Source: an uncultured Fusobacterium sp.
Lineage (GTDB): Bacteria > Fusobacteriota > Fusobacteriia > Fusobacteriales > Fusobacteriaceae
DNA length: 12,671 bases
Reading direction: 5' to 3'
NCBI GenBank assembly: GCA_900545035.1
Contig: UQXM01000041.1
Span: 1-12,671, forward strand
Positions within the stretch are counted from its first letter, which is position 1, and each line of letters opens with the position of its first letter. Below, one piece after another: positions 1 to 7,641 of this stretch. The notes beneath the pieces are model-generated. The model had not been told where the DNA came from and searched no databases. It saw only the letters and a program-made list of their open reading frames with translations. The position numbers were made by a program, and so were the translations under genes.

Positions 1-443
1 GAAAGTCCTATTGACAGCACAACCACTCCTGTAACAACCGGCGGGAAAAATCTTCTGATTTTTTTCATGCAAAGACCTATTGCAGCTTCAAAAAGTCCCC
101 CCACAAGAACAGCTCCCAAAATTCCTTCCATTCCGTATTTCATTCCTATTGAAAGAGCAACAGGCACAAAAGTAAAACTTATTCCCACAACGATAGGCAG
201 TCTTGCCCCAACAGGTCCTACTGTGTAAGCCTGAATAAGAGTGTTTATTCCTGCAATAAGCATACATGCCTGAATAAGATTAGTCTGAATATCCAAAGGT
301 ACTTTAAGTGCGTTTGTTACAATAATAACAGGTGCAAGGTTGCTGACAAACATAGCAAGAACATGCTGTAATCCCAAAGGGATTGCTTCCGATAATTTTG
401 GTACACCATCAATGTGATACGGTGAATAATTTCTTTTTTTCAT
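1..443 (-). CDS. NCS2-family purine/xanthine permease, N-terminal part (runs off window edge)
   Basis: A nucleobase:cation symporter of the inner membrane that would import a purine base such as xanthine or guanine. About 147 codons are visible from the ATG at 441-443; the rest lies beyond the left edge. The N-terminus (MKKRNYSPYHIDG) is followed by GLQHVLAMF at about residues 24-32, a hallmark of the uracil/xanthine permease family. Several hydrophobic segments follow, with the small-residue-rich stretch GPVGARLPIVVGISF and a basic loop (MKKIRRFFPPV) before another helix, all typical of NCS2. The Shine-Dalgarno AGGAGG (456-461) lies 12 bases before the ATG, a rather long gap. The guanine-class riboswitch in the leader favours a purine rather than a uracil substrate; this is inference. 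Family call is firm, exact substrate is not. Confidence 0.9.
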   Translation of the reverse strand, partial: MKKRNYSPYHIDGVPKLSEAIPLGLQHVLAMFVSNLAPVIIVTNALKVPLDIQTNLIQACMLIAGINTLIQAYTVGPVGARLPIVVGISFTFVPVALSIGMKYGMEGILGAVLVGGLFEAAIGLCMKKIRRFFPPVVTGVVVLSIGL

Positions 444-455
444 TTTTAAAAATGA

Positions 456-495
456 CCTCCTAATTGTTTTTAACCCAAAAACATTAGTGATGAGG
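456..495 (-). promoter_or_regulatory. Riboswitch expression platform: putative Shine-Dalgarno-masking stem
   Basis: On the minus strand CCTC (492-495) can pair with GAGG of the Shine-Dalgarno (456-459). This extends a stem formed by CTAAT (483-487) with ATTAG (460-464) and GTTTTT (477-482) with AAAAAC (466-471), with one bulged A and an ATCA bulge. The alternative fold pairs ATGAG of the aptamer P1 3' strand with CTCAT (490-494), which uses up CCTC. The two folds exclude each other, so the inferred logic is: ligand bound, P1 forms, CCTC is free to mask the ribosome-binding site, translation off. Pairing is seen directly; the switching is inferred. Confidence 0.6.
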
Positions 496-505
496 AACAG
501 CAGAA

Positions 506-568
506 CTCATAGCAGCCGGTTGTACGGCCGGCCGTAGAAACTCTTGTCCAATCACAAGTATATATGAG
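506..568 (-). ncRNA. Guanine-class purine riboswitch aptamer
   Basis: Read on the minus strand, P1 is CTCATA (563-568) paired with TATGAG (506-511). The junction keeps the diagnostic GTTTCTAC. P2 is CTTGT/ACAAG with loop GATTGG, and P3 is GGCCGG/CCGGCT with loop CCGTACAA. The L2 GG and L3 CC needed for the loop-loop contact are both present. The base before TATGAG is C, the position (C74 in xpt numbering) that specifies guanine/hypoxanthine rather than adenine. Deviations from the common consensus: L2 is one base short, L3 one base long, P2 is shortened, and the J1/2 and residue-73 bases differ. It sits in the leader of a purine permease gene, the expected context. Confidence 0.9.
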
Positions 569-579
569 CATACTATGAA

Positions 580-609
580 ATTTTACTATACTTTAAAATA
601 TTTTGTCAA
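580..609 (-). promoter_or_regulatory. Sigma-70-type promoter of the riboswitch-permease transcript
   Basis: On the minus strand a perfect -35 TTGACA (604-609) is followed after 18 bases by TAAAAT (580-585). Transcription would start near 573, just before the aptamer. The -35 box begins directly after the fplA-like stop codon (TGA, 610-612), leaving no room for a terminator between the two genes. Confidence 0.75.
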
Positions 610-2940
610 TCAGAATGTATAACCAAAGAAAAGATTAAACAGCAGTTCATCATTTTCTATGTTGTTTGAGAAAACTGCTTCAACAGGTCCCAGGAAAGTA
701 TCCCAGCCTATTCCCATTCCGTATCCGCTGTGATAGTCCTCTCCGAATTTTTTGTTGTTCTGATAGAAAAGATTGTCTGAATTATATGTCAGGAAATTAT
801 ATTTTCCCAAAAGATAAAGATTTCTTGCCAGTTCATATTGCAGAGTCAGTCCTCCGGAAAAATATTCATCTGTAATTATTCCTGTGTAAGGAAGTCCGTA
901 AAATCCCACAGTTCTGAATCCTGTGTTTGTATCTCTCACGCCTCCTATTTTGAACATCTCCTCATATGAATTTCCTATATTTGAAGTATCTATTTTTCCG
1001 CCTTTGACAAATCCTCCCATACTGAAAGATTTTGCAACGGGAAGCATACCTTCAAATTTATAGCTGTATCCGTTAAATCTCTTGTCGCTCTCTCCCACAG
1101 CTATTCCCGTAAAGCCGATAACATTGCTGTAAATACCTTTTGACGGGAAAAATGCTCTGTTCATGCTGTCGTGAAGAATATACCAGCTTCCCCATGTGTA
1201 GCTGTCTATTATATCTGTTTTAAAAGTTTTTCTTTCTCCGCTGTCATAACTGCTGTGAACATTTTTATATCCCAGAGATATTCCTGCAAGATAATCTCTG
1301 AATATGCTTGTGCCTATATCTATTTGTGCGTTAAAAATATTTGAGTTGTAGGCAGACACTCTGTCCCCGTCCCTGTAAAAGAATACAGGAGACATTCCGT
1401 AAGACATTCCGTATCCTCCGATAAATTGGAAATCTCCCATACCGAAAGTCATTTTGTTTTTCAGCATAACTTTCGGATATTTTGAAAATTCAAAATTTAA
1501 AATGTAGTTTTCATTATATTTATTCATACGGGGCATATCAAGGTTAACGCTTACAATAGAACCGTATTCAGATACATAACCAAGTCCTGCCATAAGTTTG
1601 TATCCGCTGTCCTCTTTTACATCAAATACAACAGTGTCTCCGTCCACTCTGTAAAATACACGGCTTATATAGGACAAATTATATATTTTCTGTGCCCACA
1701 GATTGATATCTTCTATTGTCAGTTCGTCTTTTTTCGGCTTGAAGCTCTGGACAGCTTTTGTTTTTAGTACCTCCGCTCCCTCAAGACGAATATTTTTAAT
1801 AGGAACTGCTTTGGCTTCAAGAGCTGCCGCTCTTGCTTTCTGCTCGGAATATTTTTCTTCGCTGCTTATATTTCTGAAAATATGTGCAAAATGTTCTCCC
1901 GCTTTTTCTCCCTCTTCAATAAGGGCAGGAAGTGCACCGAAATCTAAAGTATTATGATTTTTTACAGGAGGAACAACGAGAATATCGGCATATCTTTTCT
2001 GAAGTTTTGTTCTTTCGTCCCCTTGATATGTTGCCACTTTATTTACAACACTGATAATATTTGATTTGTCTGTGATAATTTCCGAATCTGCTGTAATATC
2101 CACGGCGATTATAATGTCTGCTTTTTCTTTCAAAGCTTCAAATATTGGGAAATTATCCACAACGCCCCCGTCAACATAATATTTTCCGTGATTTTCTACA
2201 GGAACAATCACAGAGGGGATAGCCATACTCATAAGTGTGGCTTTTGCCAAATCTCCGTGATTTATAACTACCTCTTTTCCTGTGTTAAGGTCTGTGGTAA
2301 CAGCTCTGTACGGCACGGGCAGTTTATCAAAATCTGTTATACCTTGTGCTTTTGCAAATATTTTTTTAAATTCCAGATAAAGATATTCTCCGTCAACAAA
2401 TCCTTTTGGAAAATGAATTTCGTTGTTTTTATCTATTGTAATCTTAATAGGTCTTTCTGCATATATCACTTTGTCCGAAATATCTTTTAATGTTCTGTCT
2501 TCCGAATTTGAAAACAGATTCATAAAATCAAGATTAAGCACAACTTCTTCTATTTGTTCGGGAGTGTATCCCACAGAATACATTGCTCCTACAATACTTC
2601 CTACACTTGTTCCCACAATATAGTCAACAGGAACTTTGTATTTCTCCAAAGCTTTCAATACACCTATGTGAGCAGCTCCTTTTGCTCCTCCTCCGCTTAA
2701 AACCAGTGCTATCTTAGGTCTGTATTCTTCAGGAACAGGCTTTTCAATATCTATTTTGCTTTCGTTTATTCTTTTTTTCAAAAGCTCAAGGTCTGCCTTT
2801 TTTTTGAGAAGAACTTCAATCTCTCTGTCTATTGCCTGAATTTTTTCATCTTTTGTATTTATTCTCCCATAGTTTTCTGCATTTACAGGAAATACTGAAA
2901 CAAAAAACAGAAGCAGTATTCCTGTGATATATTTTTTCAT
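610..2940 (-). CDS. fplA: FplA-like patatin phospholipase autotransporter (type Vd)
   Basis: A 776-residue outer-membrane phospholipase A1-type enzyme of the type V-d autotransporter class described from Fusobacterium nucleatum. Domains in order: signal peptide (1 to about 21, ending VNA); a charged, probably coiled-coil segment (about 30-60); patatin domain (about 75-300) with oxyanion motif SGGGAKG at 82-88, nucleophile elbow GTSVG with Ser112, and the catalytic Asp in DGG at 257-259; a POTRA-like domain (about 385-450); and a beta-barrel (about 455-776) ending in Phe (FFGYTF), as expected for BamA-dependent insertion. Both catalytic dyad residues are present, so it should be active on phospholipids, at the cell surface or released. 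The ATG at 2938-2940 is preceded by AGGGGG. It is divergent from the lipoprotein gene and upstream of the riboswitch-permease unit on the same strand. Length fits the family. Confidence 0.93.
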   Translation of the reverse strand: MKKYITGILLLFFVSVFPVNAENYGRINTKDEKIQAIDREIEVLLKKKADLELLKKRINESKIDIEKPVPEEYRPKIALVLSGGGAKGAAHIGVLKALEKYKVPVDYIVGTSVGSIVGAMYSVGYTPEQIEEVVLNLDFMNLFSNSEDRTLKDISDKVIYAERPIKITIDKNNEIHFPKGFVDGEYLYLEFKKIFAKAQGITDFDKLPVPYRAVTTDLNTGKEVVINHGDLAKATLMSMAIPSVIVPVENHGKYYVDGGVVDNFPIFEALKEKADIIIAVDITADSEIITDKSNIISVVNKVATYQGDERTKLQKRYADILVVPPVKNHNTLDFGALPALIEEGEKAGEHFAHIFRNISSEEKYSEQKARAAALEAKAVPIKNIRLEGAEVLKTKAVQSFKPKKDELTIEDINLWAQKIYNLSYISRVFYRVDGDTVVFDVKEDSGYKLMAGLGYVSEYGSIVSVNLDMPRMNKYNENYILNFEFSKYPKVMLKNKMTFGMGDFQFIGGYGMSYGMSPVFFYRDGDRVSAYNSNIFNAQIDIGTSIFRDYLAGISLGYKNVHSSYDSGERKTFKTDIIDSYTWGSWYILHDSMNRAFFPSKGIYSNVIGFTGIAVGESDKRFNGYSYKFEGMLPVAKSFSMGGFVKGGKIDTSNIGNSYEEMFKIGGVRDTNTGFRTVGFYGLPYTGIITDEYFSGGLTLQYELARNLYLLGKYNFLTYNSDNLFYQNNKKFGEDYHSGYGMGIGWDTFLGPVEAVFSNNIENDELLFNLFFGYTF

Positions 2941-2975
2941 TAAAATTCCCCCTGTAAAGATTATTTTATACCTTT

Positions 2976-3006
2976 ATTATACCTCATTCTTATAGTATAA
3001 TATAAT
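2976..3006. promoter_or_regulatory. Overlapping divergent promoters for the fplA-like gene and the lipoprotein gene
   Basis: The short AT-rich gap between the two divergent genes has a TATAAT on the minus strand (2976-2981) facing the fplA-like gene. On the plus strand TATAAT (3001-3006) is preceded by TTATAC (2977-2982) with an 18-base spacer. The minus -10 overlaps the plus -35, so the two polymerases would compete. The minus -35 is poor (TATATT or TTATAT), so assignment is tentative. Confidence 0.45.
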
Positions 3007-3039
3007 AGAAATTTGAATATTTTTGCAGGAGGTTTTATT

Positions 3040-4497
3040 TTGAAAAAATTTTTTGGATTGTTTTTGCTGTCTGCAGCTTTGACAGTTACAGCAGGGTGCA
3101 GTATGGGAAATATAGACAGAAGCAGAGTGATTTCAGCTCCTAGAGATTATGAACTGACAGTGATTACTCTTGGGGACACAAACGGACAGGCTGAAGGAGG
3201 ACAGGGAAAAGGTATAGGTTATTCGAGATTTTCCACTGTTCTTGAAAGAGCGAGAAAAGAATTCGGAAAAGAAAATGTTCTTTATCTTGATGCAGGAAAT
3301 GCTTTTTACGGAAGTTCTATGGCAGAGGCTGACAGAGGGGAATCGATGGTAAAAATTCTGAATGCTTTAGGGCTTGATGCTGCAGTATTGGGAAACAATG
3401 ATTTTAATTACGGAGAAAAAAATATAAAAGCTCTTGAAATGAGAGCAAATTTTAAATTTCTTTCTGCCAATGTAAAAGACATGGAAAGCGGTCAGAATTT
3501 TGCAACACCGTATATAATAAAAGAGATAAGAGGTACAAAAGTAGGAATTTTCGGACTGACAAGTCCTGAAACTTATGATAACGAAAAAGCTCAGCTGGAT
3601 ACTCTTACAATAGATGAGCCTATTCTTTCAGCTTCAAAAACTGTAAAAGAGCTGAAATCACAGGGAGCGGAATTTATAATTCTTGTATCTCATCTGGGAA
3701 TGAACGAAAACACAAACAAAGAATGGCAGAGTACAGCCATTGCCGAAAATGTGCAGGGAATAGATTTGATAATAGACGGCAACAGCACAGAGCCTTTAGA
3801 AGACAAGCTTGTTATAAATGATACGGCAATTATTCAGACAGGAGAAAACCTTATGAATATAGGGGTGCTGAAAATAGATTTTGATGCACCGAAAAGAGAT
3901 GAGGAAAGAATATTCTACAAACTTATAAAAAAAGAGGATATTGTAATGGTTGATGATATTCCTGCACAGACAAAACCACAGGGAACAAGTCCGCAGAAAT
4001 TTGCTGCTCATACAGTGGTAAAAGGGGACACACTTTATTCTCTTGCAAAAAGATACAATACAACAGTTGAAAATATTGTGGCTCTGAATCCTTCAATAGA
4101 GGACGGAAAAACAATAAGCATAGGTCAGACATATATTATGACATCTGATAAAAAACCACAGACTGCAAAAACATCAGAGTTGTCAGAAAAAGGATTTATT
4201 CTTCATACAGTGGTGAAAGGAGATACTTTGTATTCTCTTTCAAAAAAATACGGGACAACAGTTGATGCAGTTGTAGCTGTAAATCCCGAAATTACAGACG
4301 GACAAAATATAAAAATAGGACATACTTATAAGTTCCCGTCTTCTGTATCAACAGTTTCAGAAGAGGATACGATAGAAAAATTCTCTGACGAAAACACAAA
4401 TGTAAGAGTGGCAGCTTCTTCGGGAATAGCAAAAGACCCAAAAATTGAAGAATTGATTGCAAAAATAAAATCAGCTCAGTCATTTATAATAAAATAA
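3040..4497 (+). CDS. Lipoprotein with degenerate 5'-nucleotidase-like (metallophosphoesterase) domain and two LysM domains
   Basis: A 485-residue predicted lipoprotein. The TTG at 3040 is chosen because AGGAGG (3027-3032) lies 7 bases upstream and the resulting N-terminus is a clean lipoprotein signal ending VTAGC (Cys20). Residues about 38-285 follow the 5'-nucleotidase/UshA phosphoesterase pattern, but the metal-site motifs are altered. The usual ND-x-HG is GDTNG (D46 kept, His to Asn48); AGD is AGN (Asn87); GNHE is GNND (Asn119 kept, His to Asn120); the late GHSx motif is GNST (His to Asn248, then Thr250). Only the SHLG His218 is intact. It is therefore probably a non-catalytic or changed enzyme. 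Two LysM repeats (about 323-366 and 388-432, each with HTVVKGDTLYSL) suggest peptidoglycan binding in the periplasm; a helical tail follows. The normal C-terminal nucleotidase domain is absent. rpoN starts 71 bases downstream. Confidence 0.85.
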   Translation: MKKFFGLFLLSAALTVTAGCSMGNIDRSRVISAPRDYELTVITLGDTNGQAEGGQGKGIGYSRFSTVLERARKEFGKENVLYLDAGNAFYGSSMAEADRGESMVKILNALGLDAAVLGNNDFNYGEKNIKALEMRANFKFLSANVKDMESGQNFATPYIIKEIRGTKVGIFGLTSPETYDNEKAQLDTLTIDEPILSASKTVKELKSQGAEFIILVSHLGMNENTNKEWQSTAIAENVQGIDLIIDGNSTEPLEDKLVINDTAIIQTGENLMNIGVLKIDFDAPKRDEERIFYKLIKKEDIVMVDDIPAQTKPQGTSPQKFAAHTVVKGDTLYSLAKRYNTTVENIVALNPSIEDGKTISIGQTYIMTSDKKPQTAKTSELSEKGFILHTVVKGDTLYSLSKKYGTTVDAVVAVNPEITDGQNIKIGHTYKFPSSVSTVSEEDTIEKFSDENTNVRVAASSGIAKDPKIEELIAKIKSAQSFIIK

Positions 4498-4568
4498 AAC
4501 TATATATACCAATTAAAATACAAAAATTTTGAAATAAAATTGAAATAATTTTAAAAGGAGGGAACACT

Positions 4569-5810
4569 TTGGATTTTTCACTTAATGTAAAACAGGAATT
4601 GAAACTTGCTCTTACACAGGAAATGAAGCTTTCACTTAATATTCTTGAAATGTCCTCTATGGATTTGGAAAAATTTATTCAGAAAGAATTTTCCAAAAAT
4701 CCTCTTTTGGAAGTGGATTTTTCTTCAAAGCCTTATAAAGCTCAAAGTGATGAGTCAGAGGAAACCTCTCCTTTCGATTTTATAACAGAAGAAAAAAATC
4801 TTATTGATTTTTTGGAAGAGCAGATTGGATATATGAAACTTTCAAAAGAGATGAAATTTTTATGTACTTTTCTGATTAACAATCTGGATAAAAAAGGTTA
4901 TCTTCCTCTTACAACAGACGAGATAAAAGCAGGGTGCGGATTTCCGATAAAAGATATAAATGAAGCTCTTGAAATTGTAAAAACTCTTGACCCTGTTGGG
5001 ATAGGAGCTTTTGGTCTGGAGGAATGTCTTATTATTCAGCTGCATAAAAAAGATATTTTTGATACAAAACTTGAGTACATAATAAATCATTTTATGCAGG
5101 AACTGGCTCTTTCAAAATATGATGTTATCTGTGCAAAACTAAAAATTACAGAGGAAGAAGCAAGAAATTATCTGAAAACAATTCAGAAACTTAATCCTAT
5201 TCCTTCAAGAGGATATTATATGGGGGATACTGTAAGATTTATTCAGCCTGATGCAGAGATAAAAAAAGTTGAGGGAATTTACAAAGTTGTAATGCTGGAT
5301 TCAAGTATTCCAAAAATAAAACTGAAACAGAATGAGGAGGGAGAAAATTCTTCTTATTTCAAAAATTATTTCAATTCTGCTGTGAATCTTATAAAATGTA
5401 TAGAGAAAAGACAGATAACATTGGAGAATATTTTGAATGTAATACTGGAAAAACAGTATGAATATTTTTCGCAGCCTGAAGGAAGATTAAATTCACTCAC
5501 TTTGAAAGATATATCTTCTGTGCTGAAAATTCATAATTCCACAGTTTCGAGAGCTGTAAAAAACAAATATATTCTTACAGAGAGAGGAATTGAAAGAATT
5601 AAGGATATGTTTGTGGCAGACAGCAGAAAACTTACTGCCAAAGAAAGAATTGAAGAACTTATTCTGAATGAAGACAGAAACAGTCCTTTGAGCGACAGCA
5701 GAATAGCCGATATTCTTGCGGGAGAAAATTTGAATGTAGCAAGAAGAACAGTTGTAAAATATCGTGAGGAGCTGGGAATAAAACCTTCTCATAAAAGAAA
5801 ATTGAAATAA
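4569..5810 (+). CDS. rpoN: RNA polymerase sigma-54 factor
   Basis: The alternative sigma factor that recognises -24/-12 promoters and needs an ATP-driven activator. The 413-residue product has the region I start (DFSLNVKQELKLALTQEMK, then Leu-rich to about residue 45, including NPLLE) that contacts activator and masks the start site. A core-binding domain follows, then a helix-turn-helix region (LKDISSVLKIHNSTVSRAV). The signature RpoN box ARRTVVKYRE lies at 391-400 and reads the -24 element. It is slightly shorter than many homologues because the acidic region II is short. The start is TTG at 4569, 7 bases after AGGAGG (4556-4561). The sigma-54 activator gene begins 26 bases downstream, and a clear sigma-54 promoter lies before the next gene cluster, so the factor and one of its targets are neighbours. 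Confidence 0.97.
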   Translation: MDFSLNVKQELKLALTQEMKLSLNILEMSSMDLEKFIQKEFSKNPLLEVDFSSKPYKAQSDESEETSPFDFITEEKNLIDFLEEQIGYMKLSKEMKFLCTFLINNLDKKGYLPLTTDEIKAGCGFPIKDINEALEIVKTLDPVGIGAFGLEECLIIQLHKKDIFDTKLEYIINHFMQELALSKYDVICAKLKITEEEARNYLKTIQKLNPIPSRGYYMGDTVRFIQPDAEIKKVEGIYKVVMLDSSIPKIKLKQNEEGENSSYFKNYFNSAVNLIKCIEKRQITLENILNVILEKQYEYFSQPEGRLNSLTLKDISSVLKIHNSTVSRAVKNKYILTERGIERIKDMFVADSRKLTAKERIEELILNEDRNSPLSDSRIADILAGENLNVARRTVVKYREELGIKPSHKRKLK

Positions 5811-5836
5811 AAAATCTTGATTAACAGGGGGAAAAA

Positions 5837-7612
5837 GTGGAAAAAAGAGAGGTTTCTCTTATTGAGATCAAGGAACATGTAAAAAAATATGCAGATGTTA
5901 TCACAAATCTGATAAATGTTGATGTCGGTGTGGTTGATAAAAATATGCGTCGTGTTACGGGAACAGGGCTTTACAAAAATATTGAGGGAGTTCCTGCTCT
6001 GGGAAATGTGTATAAAAATACTTTGGAAACAGGAAGAACAAATATTATTGAAAATCCAAGACAGCATAATCTTTGTTCCGTGTGTATTGACAAGGAAAAC
6101 TGCCGTGAAAAACTGGAGATTGCAACACCTATTTTCTGTCGTGATGAAATTGTGGGAGTGTTGGGGCTTGTGTGTTTTAACGATGAGCAGAAAAGAAAAA
6201 TTTTAACTGATTTGGATTCCTATCTTAATTTTACAAAACAGATAGCGGAATTTATCGGAATAAAATTTTACGAATATCAGGAAGAAGCTCTTCAAAAAGA
6301 GAGAGAAGAAACTCTTAATCAGATACTTAACAATATGACAAAAGGGGTTGTGGTAACCGACTGCAACGGGGTTATTCTTATGGTAAACAACTCTGCCATG
6401 ACAAAATTGAAACTTACAAATTCAATAATCGGAAAAGTTTCAAAAACAATAAATCAAAATGAAACAATTATGAATGAAGATGTTTTCAAATTTTTTATTG
6501 AAAATGCAGAATATAATGTGGCAGGAAAAATTGTTTCTCTTGCTCTGCCCAACAGCAAGAAAGGAAATGCCCTTATCTTTGACGACATTCAGAAAATCAA
6601 CAGCAGTATTGCCGAGATTGCAAATGGAGACAATACAATAAAACTTGAAAATATAATAGGAAATTCTTATGCTACTCTTCATCTGAAAGAAAATATACGG
6701 AAAGTGGCAGAATCAAATTCCACTGTCCTGATTACAGGGGAAAGCGGAACAGGAAAAGAACTGGTTGCCCGTTCTCTTCACAGTGAGGGAAACAGAAAAG
6801 ACAAACCTTTTGTGGTGATAAATTGTTCAGCAATTCCGGATACGCTTCTTGAGAGCGAACTTTTCGGATATGTGAAAGGGGCTTTTACAGGAGCAAATCA
6901 AAACGGGCGTATGGGAAAATTTGAACTGGCAAACAGCGGAGTAATATTTTTAGATGAAATCGGTGATATGCCTCTGTATCTTCAGGCTAAAATTTTAAGA
7001 GTTATTCAGGATAAAAAAATTGAGAGAATAGGCTCAAACAAAAGCATTGATTTGGATATAAGAATAATTGCCGCAACAAATGTTGATTTACAGCAGAAAA
7101 TAAAAGAGCAGAAATTCAGAAGCGACCTTTATTACAGATTAAATGTTATCCCTGTGAATATTCTTCCTCTTCGTGAAAGAAAAGAGGATATTATTCCGAT
7201 TATAAATAATCTGATTTATAAATACAATAAAATTTCCGATAAATTTGTGCATACCATTGAAAAAGATGTGCTTCATGCTCTGACAGAATACAACTGGCCG
7301 GGAAATGTGAGAGAACTTGAAAATGTTATTGAGCTTATGATAAATATGAGCAGTGATGACGGAGTTATTACCATGAAAATGCTTCCGGCAAATATTTTAT
7401 CAAGTCCGAAAATAATTTCACATACAGCAGAATTTATATCCGAAAAAGAAAATCTTCCTCTTGAAGATTTTGAAAATATTGAAAAAAGATATATTGAAAA
7501 AGCTTTGGTTTCCTATGGAAACGATACAGAGGGGAAAAAAATAATTTCTGAAAAAATGAATATAGGTCTTACTACCCTTTATAGAAAAATGAAAAAATAT
7601 AATATAAAATAA
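5837..7612 (+). CDS. Sigma-54-dependent enhancer-binding transcriptional activator with cysteine-rich sensor region
   Basis: A 591-residue activator that would bind upstream sites and use ATP to open sigma-54 promoters. The N-terminal sensor region (about 1-150) resembles PocR/GAF-like ligand domains and contains C80-x2-C83-x5-C89 plus C101 and C113. A PAS-like segment follows (about 160-250). The AAA+ domain (about 270-500) has Walker A GESGTGKE (301-308), the sigma-54 contact loop GAFTGA (348-353), Walker B VIFLDE (369-374) and WPGNVRELEN (487-496). A Fis-type helix-turn-helix closes the protein (SEKMNIGLTTLYRKMKKY, about 571-588). The GTG start at 5837 follows AGGGGG (5826-5831). It is probably co-transcribed with rpoN. 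The convergent cysteine desulfidase gene has a sigma-54 promoter and palindromic upstream sites, making it the likely target. From memory, Clostridioides difficile uses a comparable activator (CdsR) for its cysteine desulfidase. Confidence 0.92.
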   Translation: MEKREVSLIEIKEHVKKYADVITNLINVDVGVVDKNMRRVTGTGLYKNIEGVPALGNVYKNTLETGRTNIIENPRQHNLCSVCIDKENCREKLEIATPIFCRDEIVGVLGLVCFNDEQKRKILTDLDSYLNFTKQIAEFIGIKFYEYQEEALQKEREETLNQILNNMTKGVVVTDCNGVILMVNNSAMTKLKLTNSIIGKVSKTINQNETIMNEDVFKFFIENAEYNVAGKIVSLALPNSKKGNALIFDDIQKINSSIAEIANGDNTIKLENIIGNSYATLHLKENIRKVAESNSTVLITGESGTGKELVARSLHSEGNRKDKPFVVINCSAIPDTLLESELFGYVKGAFTGANQNGRMGKFELANSGVIFLDEIGDMPLYLQAKILRVIQDKKIERIGSNKSIDLDIRIIAATNVDLQQKIKEQKFRSDLYYRLNVIPVNILPLRERKEDIIPIINNLIYKYNKISDKFVHTIEKDVLHALTEYNWPGNVRELENVIELMINMSSDDGVITMKMLPANILSSPKIISHTAEFISEKENLPLEDFENIEKRYIEKALVSYGNDTEGKKIISEKMNIGLTTLYRKMKKYNIK

Positions 7613-7637
7613 AGGCGGAAATTTTATTCCGCCTTTA
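7610..7637. terminator. Bidirectional intrinsic terminator between the activator and cysteine desulfidase genes
   Basis: The inverted repeat TAAAGGCGGAA (7610-7620) / TTCCGCCTTTA (7627-7637) has a 6-base loop and is A-rich on the left and T-rich on the right. It works in both directions for the two convergent genes. The left arm begins inside the activator's stop codon. Confidence 0.9.
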
Positions 7638-7641
7638 ATAA

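Noticed and set aside
506..568. Adenine or 2'-deoxyguanosine riboswitch
   Set aside because: The specificity base before TATGAG is C, not U, and GTTTCTAC keeps the U found in guanine aptamers rather than the change seen in the deoxyguanosine class.
666..2623. Several plus-strand open frames opposite the fplA-like gene
   Set aside because: They overlap a full-length recognised gene, lack ribosome-binding sites and show no family resemblance.
3013..3039. Upstream in-frame TTG start for the LysM lipoprotein
   Set aside because: It would put nine residues before the signal peptide and place the AGGAGG inside the coding region; the TTG at 3040 is correctly spaced.
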